A stretch of DNA of 64,000 nucleotides from Halocalculus aciditolerans (GCF_014647475.1 NZ_BMPG01000002.1:124001-188000), one strand, 5' to 3'; counted from the stretch's first letter, positions 52,154 through 60,109 are shown. Program-made: numbers and translations. The notes: generated by a model from the letters alone, not told the origin.

Positions 52154-52169
52154 CCCTCCGGCCCCATAC
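52154..52169. repeat. attR of element 1 / attL of element 2
   Basis: Exact second copy of CCCTCCGGCCCCATAC. Only the last part of the tRNA is duplicated. What follows is not a host flank but the left end of another element, so this copy is probably a shared junction. Confidence 0.8.
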
Positions 52170-52178
52170 CATATATAA

Positions 52179-52204
52179 GGAAACCAGCAGCTTTTTCTGG
52201 TTCC
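52179..52204. repeat. inverted repeat just inside the second att copy
   Basis: GGAAACCAG and CTGGTTCC pair with one bulged A around CAGCTTTTT. It sits at nearly the same distance from the att core as the 20838-20865 stem and shares the surrounding ACATATA/CATATATA text, suggesting a conserved arm or terminator. Confidence 0.45.
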
Positions 52205-52256
52205 CTCCTGCCGTAAAATCACCGGATAGCGCGGGCTCAGAACGGAGGTGTTCGGC

Positions 52257-52367
52257 GTGAGTTCCGCGACCTCTCGGGAACCCGAGATATGTGTCTACTG
52301 CGGCTGCTACATCCGGAGTGACGACCAACAGTGCCCGGCCCTCGACGATGGGAGGTGCCAGGCGTGA
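52257..52367 (+). CDS. small zinc-ribbon-like protein
   Basis: 36 aa from GTG 52257 with GGAGGTG 7 bp upstream. CVYCGCYIRSDDQQC and a further cysteine in GRCQA could bind one zinc. Its stop overlaps the next GTG. First gene of element 2. Confidence 0.5.
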   Translation: MSSATSREPEICVYCGCYIRSDDQQCPALDDGRCQA

Positions 52368-52804
52368 CGTATCTCGACTTCAAGCGCGAAGCCGAGGCGT
52401 CGTCGACGAGCTGGGAACGCGCCGACCCACATCAAGCGCTCATCGAGCGACAGTCACCCATCGACTACGTCGTCACGCTCCGCGACGGCGCGACCGCTCA
52501 CCGCGTCACCTACGCCGCCGAGCGCGGCGCTCGCGTCGGCTACTGCGACTGCAAGGGCTTCCAGTACCGCGACGAAGACGACTCCCCCTGCGCGCACCTC
52601 TGCGTGCTCCGCAAAGCTGACTTCATCGGCGCGACCAGCGTCGACGGCCAGCTCATCGAGGCAGGCGACGCCGTCGCCCTCGAAGCCACCGACGCCACCG
52701 AGACCGAACCCGAACTCGTCACCGACGGCGGCCGTGAACCCGTCGAGTGGCAGGCCGGCGGCCAGGACGAACGGACGTTCGGCCAGGGGTGGACGGGACG
52801 ATGA
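52364..52804 (+). CDS. SWIM zinc-finger protein
   Basis: 146 aa from GTG 52364. SWIM motif CDCKGFQYRDEDDSPCAH (CxCxnCxH) at residues ~64-81, preceded by AHRVTYAAERGARVG. The phrase HRVxxAxExGA, the motif and the following IGATSVD align with the SWIM protein of element 1 (20914), so the two are homologous and occupy equivalent positions. Confidence 0.75.
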   Translation: MTYLDFKREAEASSTSWERADPHQALIERQSPIDYVVTLRDGATAHRVTYAAERGARVGYCDCKGFQYRDEDDSPCAHLCVLRKADFIGATSVDGQLIEAGDAVALEATDATETEPELVTDGGREPVEWQAGGQDERTFGQGWTGR

Positions 52805-52974
52805 ACCCGACCCCCAGACACACTCTCGAACACCACGGGGAGGGGGTTGCGGCCACTACTGTCTCCAGCGGAAATGACCCCTCAGTTCGGACCCCCCGGA
52901 TGCGGGTGTCTCGAACCTCCGTTTCATCTGTTGCCGCAGAGACCCCCCAGATTGCGGCAGGAGGCGATGCCTGA
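52801..52974 (+). CDS. small hypothetical protein
   Basis: 57 aa from ATG 52801 (ATGA overlap) to TGA 52974. Ser/Thr/Arg-rich (ATTVSSGNDPSVRTPRMRVS), no motif. Coding rests on the overlap with both neighbours. Confidence 0.4.
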   Translation: MNPTPRHTLEHHGEGVAATTVSSGNDPSVRTPRMRVSRTSVSSVAAETPQIAAGGDA

Positions 52975-53465
52975 TGACCCGGATGGAATCCGGTGGTGAC
53001 CACGCCGGCGTCGTCGTGCGTGCCGACACGCGTTTCAAGGGCGACCTCGGCGAGCGCGTCGAAGCCTACCTCGAAAACCACGGCCTCGACGCCACCGAAC
53101 TCGTCCGTGAAGCCGTCGAAGACTACCTCCCCGACGAAGAAGTCGATGGCCCGTACATCCGACCGCCGAACACGCCCGAGCTACAGGACGCCCTTGACAC
53201 GCTCCAAGAGTGCGCACGGAGCGATAACGGACGTGTCGACGCCGACGCCGCTCTCTCCGAACTCGCCCAGCACACCGGACAGAAGAAGGAGACCGTCCGG
53301 AAGACCCGCGTTCAGCCCCTCATCGAACAAGGCTACGTCAAGGAACTCCGCGGCGGCTGGGACGCCCGCGGCGACACCGTTTACCGCGTCATCCTCCCTA
53401 CCGACATCCCCAGCATCATCGGCGACGACACCGACACCGCCGTCGCAGGTGGTAGCGATGACTGA
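52974..53465 (+). CDS. ribbon-helix-helix plus winged-helix regulator
   Basis: 163 aa. GVVVRADTRFKGDLGERVEA then YLENHGLDATELVREAVEDY is ribbon-helix-helix-like. Residues ~80-145 (NGRVDADAALSELAQHTGQK, VQPLIEQGYVKELRGGW) form a winged helix. Same domain pair as the gene at 21602. Probable early regulator of element 2. Confidence 0.65.
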   Translation: MTRMESGGDHAGVVVRADTRFKGDLGERVEAYLENHGLDATELVREAVEDYLPDEEVDGPYIRPPNTPELQDALDTLQECARSDNGRVDADAALSELAQHTGQKKETVRKTRVQPLIEQGYVKELRGGWDARGDTVYRVILPTDIPSIIGDDTDTAVAGGSDD

Positions 53466-54192
53466 CGACACCGTTCAGTCTGCGAGCGACATCGAACGCG
53501 AGAGAGTCCTCGAACGCGCGGATGCGTTTGAAGCCGTCCGCGGCCTCAAGGCGGACAGCGCGCAGGCCGCAGTCGTCGACTACCCCTGGACGTTCGCGAA
53601 TGAGACGCGTCCCGGCGCGGCAGAGAAATCCCGGCCCGACGACTGGCAGATGGTCTCGAACGACCGCCTCCCGGCGTTCCTCGAGGCGCTTCGTCCGGCG
53701 CTAGAACCGGGCTCGTGGGTGTTCGTCTTCGCTGACGACGATGTCCTGCCTGCGTTCCGGCGCGCCGTCGAGGAGGCGTTCACGTTCCGGAAAACGCTCA
53801 TTTGGGACTGTGAGCGAATCGGACTCGGACACTACTACCGGAGTGAGCACGGGTACCTCGTCGGTGGGACGGTCGGCGAGACCGACCGGTATGCGCAATC
53901 AACTGGTACCGTGTTTGAAGCGGTTGAGCCCGCGCGTCAACCGGGACGTGCGGATACGTACCCGACCGAGAAACCGGCGAGCCTGCTCCGCGACGTCCTT
54001 GAGCCGGTTCTGTCTCCGGGTGAGCGCGTCCTTGAGCCGTTCTGCGGGAGCGCTCCCACTCTTGAGGCGGCCCGCGACCTCGGCCTCCACTACTGGGGTG
54101 TGGATGTTTCGGAAGCCGCGATTGAACGCGCCCGGCGGCGGGGCGGGCAGACTGTGCTCCCGGACGCCGAACGGGGTGAGTCCGATTCGTGA
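53458..54192 (+). CDS. DNA N4/N6 methyltransferase
   Basis: 244 aa from ATG 53458. It has the permuted beta-class order: catalytic VVDYPWTFAN (DPPW-type, here DYPW) early, then YYRSEHGYLVGGTVGE and PTEKPASLLRDVLEPVLSPG, then motif I VLEPFCGSAPTLEAARDLGL and YWGVDVSEAAIERARRR. DYPW replaces the usual (D/S/N)PPx first proline with Tyr, as in some phage and MT-A70-like enzymes. No matching nuclease nearby, so an orphan, perhaps protective, methylase. Confidence 0.8.
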   Translation: MTDDTVQSASDIERERVLERADAFEAVRGLKADSAQAAVVDYPWTFANETRPGAAEKSRPDDWQMVSNDRLPAFLEALRPALEPGSWVFVFADDDVLPAFRRAVEEAFTFRKTLIWDCERIGLGHYYRSEHGYLVGGTVGETDRYAQSTGTVFEAVEPARQPGRADTYPTEKPASLLRDVLEPVLSPGERVLEPFCGSAPTLEAARDLGLHYWGVDVSEAAIERARRRGGQTVLPDAERGESDS

Positions 54193-54506
54193 GCGACATT
54201 GAGTGCCGCTACGGCGGCCTACTGCTCCAGATGTGCCGTGAGGCCATTGAGAAGGACCCGAACCCGAGCGAGGACGAACTCCGCCATCTCGTCGGTTGGG
54301 TGGTCGTGGAGTCAGGCTTCAGAGCAAACCCGTCCGCGGCTCGCGACTGCCTCTCGGAACTTGCTGACTGCGAGGTCGCGGGAGGCGAGGACGACCACAG
54401 GTATCAGTGTCCAGTCTGCCACTCGGTCTACGACACGCGTGGCGATGCCGAAGATCATGTCGAGGGAGAGCCAGGCGTCTCCCCTGACTCAGTGGTGGTT
54501 CTATGA
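54189..54506 (+). CDS. hypothetical protein with C2H2-like zinc finger
   Basis: 105 aa from GTG 54189. Helical N-terminus (GLLLQMCREAIEKDPNPSED), then YQCPVCHSVYDTRGDAEDHV, where CPxC and a downstream His give a partial zinc-finger pattern. Overlaps both methyltransferase genes by 4 bp. Confidence 0.6.
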   Translation: MSDIECRYGGLLLQMCREAIEKDPNPSEDELRHLVGWVVVESGFRANPSAARDCLSELADCEVAGGEDDHRYQCPVCHSVYDTRGDAEDHVEGEPGVSPDSVVVL

Positions 54507-55132
54507 GCGGAGTCGAACGCGAACCGGCCGCGCTCCGACACGGGAAGACGGTCCCGACCGCGTACCACACCATCGGCGGCCGCCACCCGGACGGGACGCC
54601 TATCTCGCTCGGCGCGTGGACGTTCGAGACGCCGCAGGTGCGCGACGTCGTCGAGTGCTACCTCACCGGCGACGTCCTCAACGCGTGCGCCGGTAAGACC
54701 CACCTTTCACACCCGACCATCCACCGCAACGACCTCGACGATCGACGCGACGCCGACACCCACCACGACGTCCGCGACCTCGACGACTACCTCCCCGCGG
54801 AGTCGTTCGACGTCGTCGTCTTCGACCCGCCGTTTGACGGCGAGCAGGCCCGCGAGCACTACGACGGCCGCACGGTCGGGCGTGGCCCGTCGGGAGGTAT
54901 CTGGGCGGCGCGGAAGGCGCTCGGACGCCTCACCTGTCCCGGTGGCCGCGTTCTCTCGGTCGGCTGGAACAGCGTCGGACTCTCGCACCTCAACGACTTC
55001 GAGCGGGAGGCCGTCCACCTCTTCCAGCGACCGCAGAAGCCCGACGTCTTCCTCACTGTCGACCGGAAGACTCAGACGACACTCGCGAACGCCGCGAATC
55101 GTTCAGTAGGTGCGGAAGTAGAACAGCAGTAG
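54503..55132 (+). CDS. class I SAM-dependent methyltransferase
   Basis: 209 aa. Motif I-like VLNACAGKTHL, then FDVVVFDPPFDGEQAREHYD (motif IV DPPF) and CPGGRVLSVGWNSVGL. Similar in plan to the 22412 protein but clearly diverged. The DPPF motif suggests an N6-adenine or N4-cytosine methylase. Ends the rightward early operon. Confidence 0.7.
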   Translation: MSGVEREPAALRHGKTVPTAYHTIGGRHPDGTPISLGAWTFETPQVRDVVECYLTGDVLNACAGKTHLSHPTIHRNDLDDRRDADTHHDVRDLDDYLPAESFDVVVFDPPFDGEQAREHYDGRTVGRGPSGGIWAARKALGRLTCPGGRVLSVGWNSVGLSHLNDFEREAVHLFQRPQKPDVFLTVDRKTQTTLANAANRSVGAEVEQQ

Positions 55133-55150
55133 AACCAGCGTCCTTCTTCT

Positions 55151-55397
55151 TCAGACGGTCGCTTTCGCCGGTTGCGCGTATGCCGGTTTTTCGTGGTACG
55201 CGGGGTAGTCGTGCAGGTCGGTGCGAAGCACCTGCCACGCCCCGGTGTCGAAGCGTCGAATGCGCATCTGAACCTCCTCCGCTTCGAGACCGCCGTTCTC
55301 GTTCATCACAACCAAGTCTTCGTCTCGCAGGTCGTCCATCGGGAGCACGACGCCGAACGACGTGCCGCCCATGGACTGCAACTTATTCATCGCCATG
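55151..55397 (-). CDS. AbrB-like DNA-binding protein
   Basis: 81 aa from ATG 55395-55397 (or 55391, MNKLQ). NKLQSMGGTSFGVVLPMDDL has the AbrB swapped-hairpin pattern; the rest is VQMRIRRFDTGAWQVLRTDL. The only leftward gene of element 2, facing away from the structural operon, with a T-rich promoter 24-35 bp upstream. Candidate switch regulator. Confidence 0.65.
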
Positions 55398-55420
55398 ACG
55401 ACACCACTACTCGGATACGA

Positions 55421-55432
55421 ACTAGTAAAAAC
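55421..55432 (-). promoter_or_regulatory. TATA-like box of the AbrB-like gene
   Basis: On the minus strand the sequence TTTTTACTAGTT lies 24-35 bp before the ATG at 55397, correct for a leaderless transcript. The remaining ~120 bp to the rightward GTG (55556) hold another A/T patch (CATAGTCTAAC) that may serve the opposite direction. Confidence 0.5.
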
Positions 55433-55555
55433 CTTCATCAAACCATAGTCTAACTCTGGTTTTCCCCTCCCCTTTGCGGGTCTACCGCTTGGTATCGGCC
55501 GCATGGATTTCCTCAACCAACCCCTACCGGTGCGCTTTCCGGGGTGGTCGCACCC

Positions 55556-56632
55556 GTGAGCGAGCTGGTAGAAATGGGCAGCAAGGACGCTGCCGACAGA
55601 CTCCGAGACGAGCATAGCGACTGGTTATGCCCCATCGACGACGACCGCCGCACCAAGACCGTCGCGTTCGTGAGCGACGTCCCCGACGACGTCCTCGACG
55701 ACGCCGTCGGCCACGCCGCCGAAGAGCGGTCGGAGCGCTCCGAAGGGGGTGGTCAGGTCCCCCTCTCTGACTCCGAGAAGCAGCGCGTTGGCCCCTTCAC
55801 AGGCTCGAACAACGTGATGAAGGCCCGCGCCGCGAAAGGCGTCTTCCTCGACGCCGGTGTCGACGACTGGACCAGCTGGTACGACCCCGAGCTGAGCGTC
55901 GACGAACACCGGGAGGTGGCGGAACGGGCCGCCCGCGAAGATGGCGGTCGCCGCCTCGACGCCGGCGACGACGTCGACGACCAGCTGGCGCGAGCACAGA
56001 AGGCCGCCGACGCCGGCGAGTGCGACCACGCCCGAGACCACTGCGAACACGGCGACCCCGACGCCTGCGAGTTCCTAAAGGACTCGTGTGGCTACGCCGA
56101 CGACGAAGTCGCGTCCCTCCTGGAGGACGACCGCGACGTCGACGACGCCAGCGAGCAGGACACCCTCACCGGACAGGAACAGGGGGCGCTCTCGCGAGCG
56201 TGGAGCGGCTACAAGAGCGCAATCAGCGACCTTGACGACGCCGTCGACACCGTCCGCGAGCAGCGCGCGAACGCCGAACGCGCTTTCAGCGCCATCAACG
56301 CGATTCGACGCCGCCACGGACAGGAACCGCTCCATCCCGAACGCCTGCACGAGCTGGTCGACGACCTCGCCCACCTCCCCGAACTCACGACTCTCGACGA
56401 GTTCGACGACCACGACGCTGGCGAGTTCGTCGACGACCGGGACGACGGCCAAACCGACCTCGACGTCGAAACCGACGTGCGTCACGCACAGGGCCAGGAG
56501 GCACGCGCCGACGTCGAGGCCGCAACCGAGTTCGGCGTCGACGACCGGAGTGACGCGAGCCGGGGCGTCGAGAACGACGAAGAAGCCACCGAGCAGCGCC
56601 AGTTCAGAGACGCGGCGCAGGGGACACTCTAA
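55556..56632 (+). CDS. hypothetical acidic protein, start of late operon
   Basis: 358 aa from GTG 55556 with GGGGTGGTC a few bases upstream (a GTG at 55544 is the alternative). Acidic and helical. It includes FTGSNNVMKARAAKGVFLDA, a Cys/His cluster (CDHARDHCEHGDPDACEFLK) that could bind metal, and a helical SRAWSGYKSAISDLDDAVDT segment. Long acidic tail. No family recognised; position fits an early-to-late transition or internal virion protein. Confidence 0.6.
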   Translation: MSELVEMGSKDAADRLRDEHSDWLCPIDDDRRTKTVAFVSDVPDDVLDDAVGHAAEERSERSEGGGQVPLSDSEKQRVGPFTGSNNVMKARAAKGVFLDAGVDDWTSWYDPELSVDEHREVAERAAREDGGRRLDAGDDVDDQLARAQKAADAGECDHARDHCEHGDPDACEFLKDSCGYADDEVASLLEDDRDVDDASEQDTLTGQEQGALSRAWSGYKSAISDLDDAVDTVREQRANAERAFSAINAIRRRHGQEPLHPERLHELVDDLAHLPELTTLDEFDDHDAGEFVDDRDDGQTDLDVETDVRHAQGQEARADVEAATEFGVDDRSDASRGVENDEEATEQRQFRDAAQGTL

Positions 56633-56868
56633 TGCTACTTAGAACGCGCTCGACGCCGCAAGTGTTCGTTTCTGAGTGCTGCGGAGCGCTCTTTCTCCCC
56701 GGCCATGGTCCCGACAACATCGTCGAGGCCGACGTCGGCGACCACGCCGACGCCCGACGCGAAACGGCCTGCCGAAACCCGAAGACGGGACGGAAGGACA
56801 TCTTTCGGGGGAAGTGTCCCGCCTGCGGTGAACGCGACCCTCAGATGACCGAGGTGGACGGCCTGTGA
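56632..56868 (+). CDS. small zinc-binding protein
   Basis: 78 aa. Cysteines in VSECCGALF and ETACRNPKTG then GKCPACGERD could form a zinc ribbon. Overlaps the previous stop by one base. Unknown. Confidence 0.55.
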   Translation: MLLRTRSTPQVFVSECCGALFLPGHGPDNIVEADVGDHADARRETACRNPKTGRKDIFRGKCPACGERDPQMTEVDGL

Positions 56869-57446
56869 GTTGGATGGAGCAGACCGACACCCCCGGCGAC
56901 TCGTGCCCCGTCGACGGCTGCGACTACGGAGCGGGCCAGACGATGACGGGGAACCAGTACCGCGGCCACATCAACGCCAGCCCGGCGAAGAGCCACGACT
57001 GGGGCCGGTATCGCGACGACGTGAAGACGCGCGTCGGCGGCGACGTCGACGACACCAGCGACACCACCCCCTCGGAGGGGGCGGAGAGCAAGGACGTGAA
57101 CCAGCAAGAGACGGACGAAGGCGCTGACGAGTACGAAGAACAGTGGTCCGGCGACAAGGAGGACGACGAGGACGACGATACCACCCCCTCGAACAGGGCG
57201 GATGCGGGTGGTGTACCCGATACGACCGACGACGGCGACGACGACCAGAGCCCGATCACCTCAAAGCGGGTGGTTGCAGGGGCCTGCCTTCTCATCCTCG
57301 CCGTCGGCGTCGTGGTGGTCATCCGACGCAGAACGGACGGATCGCCCTCCGTGGAGAACACGGACAACGAGACCAGCGACGAGGGGGACGACGAAGGCGG
57401 TGAAACCACCGCCGGCCCCTCCCCTGACCCGGTGGTGAAACGATGA
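56865..57446 (+). CDS. zinc-finger protein with one TM segment
   Basis: 193 aa from GTG 56865. N-terminal C2H2-like finger CPVDGCDYGAGQTMTGNQYR with GHINASPAKSHDW, a long acidic linker, one TM helix near residues 140-160 (KRVVAGACLLILAVGVVVVI) and an acidic end. An unusual finger-plus-membrane-anchor design that could tether DNA or the assembling particle to the membrane. Confidence 0.6.
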   Translation: MSWMEQTDTPGDSCPVDGCDYGAGQTMTGNQYRGHINASPAKSHDWGRYRDDVKTRVGGDVDDTSDTTPSEGAESKDVNQQETDEGADEYEEQWSGDKEDDEDDDTTPSNRADAGGVPDTTDDGDDDQSPITSKRVVAGACLLILAVGVVVVIRRRTDGSPSVENTDNETSDEGDDEGGETTAGPSPDPVVKR

Positions 57447-58006
57447 GTGCCACTGCCCTAGAAGAGCGGGAGGAAGAAGACGTCGACGAGGATGTCGACG
57501 AAGAACTGCCCGAAATCGACGAGAGCGAGCGCGCAGAACTCGACAGTGACCTGCTCTCGGAGATTGAGGAGGAGTCTCGCCCCGACGACCAAGATGACGA
57601 GGCCGGAGAGGCCGACGACGCCAGCCAAGACGATGCCACCGACGAGACGGCCGACGATGTCGAGAGCGACGACGCGCTCGGGAACGCGCTTGGGGACGCG
57701 TCGACACTCGGAGACGCCTACGTCGGGCTGCTCGCGCTGGTGTGCGCGGCGGTCATCGTCTCCGAGAACGACGGCGCGGACCTCGAACAGAAGGCGAGCG
57801 ACGTCGAGGCGATGACGGACATCGGCCCCTTCGACCTCGCCCGTGACGTCGACAGGCTGCTCGACCAGCAGGGAGCGCCAACGGAGATGCCTCCGTGGGT
57901 CTCCGTGCTGCTCGGGTCGGTGGCGATTGTCGGCGCAGTCCTCGTGCTGGAAACAGACCTGGCGAGCAACGCGATTGAACGACTGATGGACAACTACGAC
58001 CTCTAA
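57443..58006 (+). CDS. acidic protein with two membrane segments
   Basis: 187 aa. A very acidic N-terminal 90 residues, then hydrophobic stretches YVGLLALVCAAVIVSE and VSVLLGSVAIVGAVLVLETD separated by ~45 soluble residues. Likely virion-membrane or morphogenesis protein of element 2; no family recognised. Confidence 0.55.
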   Translation: MSATALEEREEEDVDEDVDEELPEIDESERAELDSDLLSEIEEESRPDDQDDEAGEADDASQDDATDETADDVESDDALGNALGDASTLGDAYVGLLALVCAAVIVSENDGADLEQKASDVEAMTDIGPFDLARDVDRLLDQQGAPTEMPPWVSVLLGSVAIVGAVLVLETDLASNAIERLMDNYDL

Positions 58007-58008
58007 CG

Positions 58009-58569
58009 ATGTTCGACGACTTTCGAAAACTGAAGCGAGAAGCACAGATTCTACGGAGCGACCCGACAGAGAGCGATTTCCTCCGTCCCTGGGCGGGCGC
58101 TCTCGCAGAGCAGGAGGCAGCGCTGCGCAAGGAGACGCGCGCCCTCCAGAAGGCGAACGGTGTCGATGTCCTCGACGAACCAATCGACGTTGAGGAGCGC
58201 ACCGACGAGCTACTACGCTTCATCGGCGCGATGTTCCAGCGACGTCTTTCCGACCACTACGTCGAGGAGTTCTTGGGCGAGCCGGACGCGGCGACGTACC
58301 TGAACCTCGATGACGAGGAGTGGGAGGCGCAGAAAGAGACGTGGGCAGACCGGATGCGCTCGACGTTCCCGCAGTACGACGAGAGCGACCGAGACGAGGA
58401 CTTAGCGGCGGTCTTCGTCGACAGCCAGTTCGGGATGTCAATCGAGACGTTCGAGCGCGAGATCGTCAACTTCTCCGAGCCGGAAGCGATGCGCGCGGCG
58501 GTTGCGGGGCCGCTCGAAGAAACGGAGCACGGGCTGAAGAAGCTGAACGACAGCATGGAGAGCAACTGA
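58009..58569 (+). CDS. hypothetical helical protein
   Basis: 186 aa, charged and helical throughout (FRKLKREAQILRSDPTESDF, RPWAGALAEQEAALRKETRA). No membrane segment or cysteine motif. Two bp after its neighbour and one-base overlap with the next. Unknown. Confidence 0.6.
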   Translation: MFDDFRKLKREAQILRSDPTESDFLRPWAGALAEQEAALRKETRALQKANGVDVLDEPIDVEERTDELLRFIGAMFQRRLSDHYVEEFLGEPDAATYLNLDDEEWEAQKETWADRMRSTFPQYDESDRDEDLAAVFVDSQFGMSIETFEREIVNFSEPEAMRAAVAGPLEETEHGLKKLNDSMESN

Positions 58570-58790
58570 TGGGATACAACATCGACACCGTACACGAGAA
58601 GGACGAACAGGGCTGCCAAGAGACACGCCGCATCGTCGAGTCGACGGACGCGACGGGAGAAACGTCGCAGTATCCGTTCCTCGTCGTCGAGGAGAACGGC
58701 GCGGAGACGCACGAGTACGTCGGCGACGGGGAGGCCCCGGACGGCGTGCATGCGGCGCTCGCGACGGAGTTCGAGGAGGACCAGCGATGA
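58569..58790 (+). CDS. small hypothetical protein
   Basis: 73 aa from ATG 58569. Beta-rich and acidic (TSQYPFLVVEENGAETHEYV). Overlaps both neighbours (1 bp and 4 bp). No family recognised. Confidence 0.55.
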   Translation: MGYNIDTVHEKDEQGCQETRRIVESTDATGETSQYPFLVVEENGAETHEYVGDGEAPDGVHAALATEFEEDQR

Positions 58791-59056
58791 GCCGACTGTC
58801 TCGTCTCTCTCACAACGACCGCATCGTCGGTCTCTACGCGCTCTTCCTCGTGTTGCTGCTAGTGTGGCAGGTCTATCGCGACACGCGCAACCCGAGCGAC
58901 GACGGCGATCGCGAACGCGACCAGCTCATCCCGGAAGCGCTCCTGCAACATCTCGAATCGGGCGGGACGTACACAGTCGACCGATGGCACGGCGGCGAAA
59001 CGACGATTGCCGCTGACGAAGTCGTCGTCGACGCCGAGAGCCTGGACACGGAGTAA
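58787..59056 (+). CDS. small membrane protein
   Basis: 89 aa with one N-terminal TM helix (IVGLYALFLVLLLVWQVYRD) and a soluble C-terminal domain (LLQHLESGGTYTVDRWHGGE). Six bp before the packaging ATPase gene. Haloviruses of the SH1 type also keep small membrane proteins beside their ATPase. Confidence 0.6.
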   Translation: MSRLSRLSHNDRIVGLYALFLVLLLVWQVYRDTRNPSDDGDRERDQLIPEALLQHLESGGTYTVDRWHGGETTIAADEVVVDAESLDTE

Positions 59057-59062
59057 ACCACC

Positions 59063-59890
59063 GTGCACCTCGCCCTTGCGTCTGCGACCGGGACGGGAAA
59101 GAGCTACACCGGCCAGGCCGTCACGGAGTTCAACCTGCGCGACGACGAAGACGGATTCGGCGATTCCGACCGCGAGTATGACGGCGTGGTTGCGCTCGAT
59201 TACTGCGACGAGTTCCGCGGGCTCGTCAAAGCGGGGATGGCGAAGCACTGGCTCGTCGGAGAGCGCGAGCTGAGCTGGTCCGCGGAGCAGTGGGCGACAT
59301 TCTTGAAACGGAACCCGTCGGTCATTCTCGCGAAACACGAACTCTCCGACGAGCAATGGCGAGAAGTCTGCGACACGGTTATCGCGGGAATCAGGCTGCT
59401 CGACCTCGACCTGCTCCTCGTCGTCGACGAAGCGCACACCGTCGCGCCCCAAGCGACGAAGCTCCTCCCAAACATCCGTTGGCTGGCGCAGACGGGCCGG
59501 AAGCGTGGTATCTCGGCGATATGGATCACCCAAAAACTATCAGAGATTGATAAGGTAGTCATCAGTCAGGCGACGGCGTGGCTCATGGGCGGCTTCAAGG
59601 AAGAGAACGACTTGAACAAGCTGTCTGGCGTACTCGACTACGACGAGGACGTCCACAAGCTCGGTGGGCACTCTGTCCCGTCGATTGCCGGGCGTGACGA
59701 GCTGCTACCTGCCGACGGAGAGGCGCGCAGCGTCCGCGTGCATCGCGAGGGCGACCAGACGGTTGGGATGGAGTTCGTTTTCTCCGACGACGAGGGGACG
59801 ACCGCCCGGTTGAACACACAGGACTGGAACCCGAAAGCGCCGCACTACGCGCGAGAAGGGAACAAAATCAGCATTCCAGGTATCGAATGA
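59063..59890 (+). CDS. packaging ATPase (FtsK/HerA superfamily) of an SH1/SNJ1-like virus
   Basis: 275 aa from GTG 59063. Walker A ALASATGTGKSYTG at residues ~4-17 and Walker B DLLLVVDEAHTVAP near 125. They are followed by the TGRKRGISAIWITQKLSEID helix-strand with a conserved Gln, as in genome-packaging ATPases of membrane-containing icosahedral viruses. Size and position, shortly before two capsid-size genes, match the SH1-type ATPase gene. It would pump DNA into the empty capsid at one vertex. Confidence 0.75.
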   Translation: MHLALASATGTGKSYTGQAVTEFNLRDDEDGFGDSDREYDGVVALDYCDEFRGLVKAGMAKHWLVGERELSWSAEQWATFLKRNPSVILAKHELSDEQWREVCDTVIAGIRLLDLDLLLVVDEAHTVAPQATKLLPNIRWLAQTGRKRGISAIWITQKLSEIDKVVISQATAWLMGGFKEENDLNKLSGVLDYDEDVHKLGGHSVPSIAGRDELLPADGEARSVRVHREGDQTVGMEFVFSDDEGTTARLNTQDWNPKAPHYAREGNKISIPGIE

Positions 59891-60033
59891 GTCGAGAACA
59901 GGTGACGCTCTACGGAGAAGACGCCGCACAGTGGAGACGGATTCGGGAAGAGCTGGGCCGCCATCTGGACCGCGACCTCGGGAACGCCGAAGCCGCGCGG
60001 CGGTTGATGGAATTTCACGAGCGGACTGACTGA
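59887..60033 (+). CDS. small hypothetical protein after the ATPase
   Basis: 48 aa, ATG 59887 sharing ATGA with the ATPase stop. Charged helical text (AAQWRRIREELGRHLDRDLG). Coding supported by overlap; no family recognised. Confidence 0.5.
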   Translation: MSREQVTLYGEDAAQWRRIREELGRHLDRDLGNAEAARRLMEFHERTD

Positions 60034-60090
60034 GCAATCCCACGCCATCCTCCGCCCGTTTTCCCACGTTCACGAATTCGTCTATTCGTT

Positions 60091-60109
60091 GGTATCCTAA
60101 GGGTATACG
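60091..60109 (+). promoter_or_regulatory. candidate promoter of the capsid genes
   Basis: The ~97 bp between 60034 and the ATG at 60131 is the only real gap in this operon. It carries GGTATCCTAAGGGTATACG, an imperfect repeat with a TATA-like GGTATAC about 25 bp before the ATG. A separate strong promoter for capsid proteins would make sense. Confidence 0.45.

Larger units (their letters stand above)
20810..52169. mobile_element. integrated element 1, about 31.3 kb, at tRNA-Trp
   Basis: Delimited by the 16-bp direct repeat CCCTCCGGCCCCATAC (20810-20825 and 52154-52169), which is the 3' end of tRNA-Trp plus 3 flanking bases. The integrase gene ends 49 bp before the right copy. Inside are about 55 densely packed, often overlapping genes: early regulators, a membrane/secretion module, an A+T-richer cargo region and a PCNA-HNH-integrase operon. 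The shape is that of a provirus or integrative plasmid. The presence of a P-loop ATPase, spike-like proteins and PhiH-type repressors favours a temperate virus or vesicle-forming element. No head-tail terminase, portal or tape measure was seen. Confidence 0.85.
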
